A stretch of DNA of 64,000 nt from Lujinxingia litoralis (GTDB taxonomy: Bacteria; Myxococcota_A; Bradymonadia; Bradymonadales; Bradymonadaceae), in assembly GCF_003260125.1 (NCBI RefSeq), contig NZ_QHKO01000008.1, positions 96,410 to 160,409 on the forward strand, given 5' to 3'. The stretch's first letter is position 1, and each line of letters opens with the position of its first letter. The notes below the pieces were generated by a model that did not search any database, was not told the DNA's origin, and saw only the letters and a list, made by a program, of their open reading frames with translations. Shown here in pieces: positions 62,719 through 64,000 of this stretch. The position numbers and the translations under genes are program-made.

Positions 62719-64000
62719 ATGGCTATGATCGACAACGATGTGCTCAAGGCTCGCCGCGCGCGCTTGATGGAGAAGATCGGCCCCGAGGGCGTGATGATCG
62801 TGGTGGGCCCGGGGATGCGCCGGCGCTCCAACGACACCGAGTACGCCTATCGCCCCTCCAGCGATGTGCTCTACTTGAGCGGGTTTGGTGAGCCCGAGGC
62901 GGTGGTGGTGCTGGCCCCGGGCCGAGAAGAAGGGGAGTTCGGGCTCTTTGTGCCCGATAAAGACCCGGCCAAAGAGCAGTGGGAAGGGCGCCGCGCCGGT
63001 CCCGAAGGCGCGGTGAAAACCTACGGCGCCGACGTGGCGTTCGGGTTGAGCCAGCTCGATGAGGAGCTGCCCGCGTTTCTCAAGGGCCGTCAGACCCTGT
63101 ACTACACGCTGGGGGTGGAGCCGGAGTTCGATCAGCGCGTGATCTCCTGGGTGCAGACCCTGCGCCATCGTCGCAATCAGCACCTGGCGATGCCGGCGGC
63201 GATCAGCGATGCGCGCGATCTGCTCTTTGAGGCGCGCCTGATCAAAGAAGAAGCCGAACTCCAGGTGCTGCGCCGCGCGTGTGAGATTTCGGCGGAGGCC
63301 CATATCCTGGCCATGAAGCACTGCCGCCCGGGGATGATGGAGTACGAACTTCAGGCGCTCATCGAGTATCACTTCCGCCGCTCGGGAGGCACTTATCCGG
63401 CCTACGCGTCGATTGTGGGCGCGGGCGATAACGCCACGATTCTGCACTATACCGAGAACGAAGATCGCATCGGGGAAGACGATGTGGTGCTCGTCGATGC
63501 CGGGTGTGAGTACGGCCATTATTCGGGTGATATCACCCGGAGTTTTCCGGCGAGCGGCCGTTTCAGCGAGGCCCAGCGCGCGCTCTATGAGAAGGTGCTC
63601 GTGGTGCTCAATGAGACGATCGAGATGATCAAACCCGGCCTCCCCTACGACGCGCTTCAGGAGGAGGCGTCGAAGAAGCTCGCCGCGGCGATGATCGAGC
63701 TGGGGCTTCTGGATGAGACGCTGGAAGAGGCGCTGGAGTCGAAGTCCTACCGCAAGTATTACCCCCACGGCATCGGGCACTGGCTGGGCATCGACGTGCA
63801 CGACGTGGGGCTCTACAAGCTCTCCGAAGACGACTCGCGGGAGTTGGAGCCGGGGATGGTGCTCACCATTGAGCCGGGCATCTATGTGCCGGCCGACGAT
63901 GAGAGCGCCCCGGAGGCGCTGCGCGGGGTGGGCGTGCGCATTGAGGACGATATTCTGGTGACCGCGTCCGGGTACGAGAACTTAACGCGGATGTGCCCCA
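62719..64000 (+). CDS. pepP: Xaa-Pro aminopeptidase (M24B), 3' end outside window
   Basis: The frame is open to the window edge (427 codons seen). The N-terminal domain (RPSSDVLYLSGFGEPEA) is followed by the pita-bread catalytic domain. Metal ligands: DAGCEYGHYSGDITRSFP (Asp, Asp), HGIGHWLGIDVHD (His), EPGIYV (Glu) and GVRIEDDIL (Glu). This enzyme removes an N-terminal residue before proline. Only the last few residues are missing. ATG 62719 has GAGGAA upstream. It is divergent from the M20 peptidase gene. Confidence 0.95.
   Translation, partial: MAMIDNDVLKARRARLMEKIGPEGVMIVVGPGMRRRSNDTEYAYRPSSDVLYLSGFGEPEAVVVLAPGREEGEFGLFVPDKDPAKEQWEGRRAGPEGAVKTYGADVAFGLSQLDEELPAFLKGRQTLYYTLGVEPEFDQRVISWVQTLRHRRNQHLAMPAAISDARDLLFEARLIKEEAELQVLRRACEISAEAHILAMKHCRPGMMEYELQALIEYHFRRSGGTYPAYASIVGAGDNATILHYTENEDRIGEDDVVLVDAGCEYGHYSGDITRSFPASGRFSEAQRALYEKVLVVLNETIEMIKPGLPYDALQEEASKKLAAAMIELGLLDETLEEALESKSYRKYYPHGIGHWLGIDVHDVGLYKLSEDDSRELEPGMVLTIEPGIYVPADDESAPEALRGVGVRIEDDILVTASGYENLTRMCP

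Overview
The window looks like a chromosomal stretch from a GC-rich, Gram-negative, myxobacterium-like deltaproteobacterium. The best guess is the Bradymonadales/Bradymonadia, but this is inferred from gene style only because no rRNA gene is present. The supporting signs are many secreted lipoproteins with Asp/Ala-rich linkers directly after the lipobox, MopE-like and myxobacterial Cys-rich repeats, a Ser/Thr kinase-AAA-TPR giant, PEGA-domain and bPH-domain membrane proteins, a TatB/TatC pair, an ECF sigma unit with Spy-type periplasmic proteins, and a GyrB carrying the long Gram-negative insertion. Almost all DNA is coding. No tRNA, rRNA, CRISPR, transposase or prophage gene was seen.

Layout. 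1-7.4 kb: four reverse-strand envelope proteins (repeat lipoproteins, a beta-helix lipoprotein, an LVIVD propeller, a MopE-motif lipoprotein), separated by good terminators. 8-11 kb: a lipoprotein, an outer-membrane-barrel candidate and a thioredoxin-like lipoprotein. 11-13 kb: a G-rich tandem array, a TPP riboswitch and tenA. 12.9-19.2 kb: more surface proteins, including a seven-fold Cys-rich repeat lipoprotein and its shorter paralogue. 19.4-23.5 kb: an adenylation enzyme / AAC(3)-like N-acyltransferase / carrier-protein operon facing a DUF4910 aminopeptidase-like gene, probably a small acyl- or aminoacyl-transfer pathway. 24-28 kb: a FetAB-like ABC exporter behind a lipoprotein, and an acyltransferase.

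28-36 kb: a coupled Eco57I-like DNA methyltransferase and SNF2-type helicase (a defence or DNA-modification module lacking DISARM and BREX hallmarks), a site-2 protease lying antisense to the helicase 3' end, and an unknown protein coupled to a single-domain response regulator. 36-40.5 kb: an M20 amidohydrolase, a lipoprotein, a GNAT and four tandem mini-lipoproteins. 40.5-42.9 kb: an ECF sigma / anti-sigma / Spy operon plus a second Spy gene, both preceded by the same promoter-like motif. 43-48 kb: a DUF819 transporter, a striking 11-copy 43-bp array, and two bPH-like membrane proteins. 48-58 kb: gyrB, an FAH hydrolase, a PEGA protein, a free-standing gyrase-A C-terminal-like propeller and a giant kinase. 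58-64 kb: a ComEA-like lipoprotein, tatC-tatB, a peroxiredoxin-like protein, a small unknown, an M20 peptidase and the start of an Xaa-Pro aminopeptidase.

The most unusual signal is a set of four intergenic repeat loci (about 11.3, 23.8, 44.2 and 62.4 kb) that share an identical 43-bp pitch. At least two of them also share a sequence core. They lie in different transcriptional contexts and match no repeat class I recognise.
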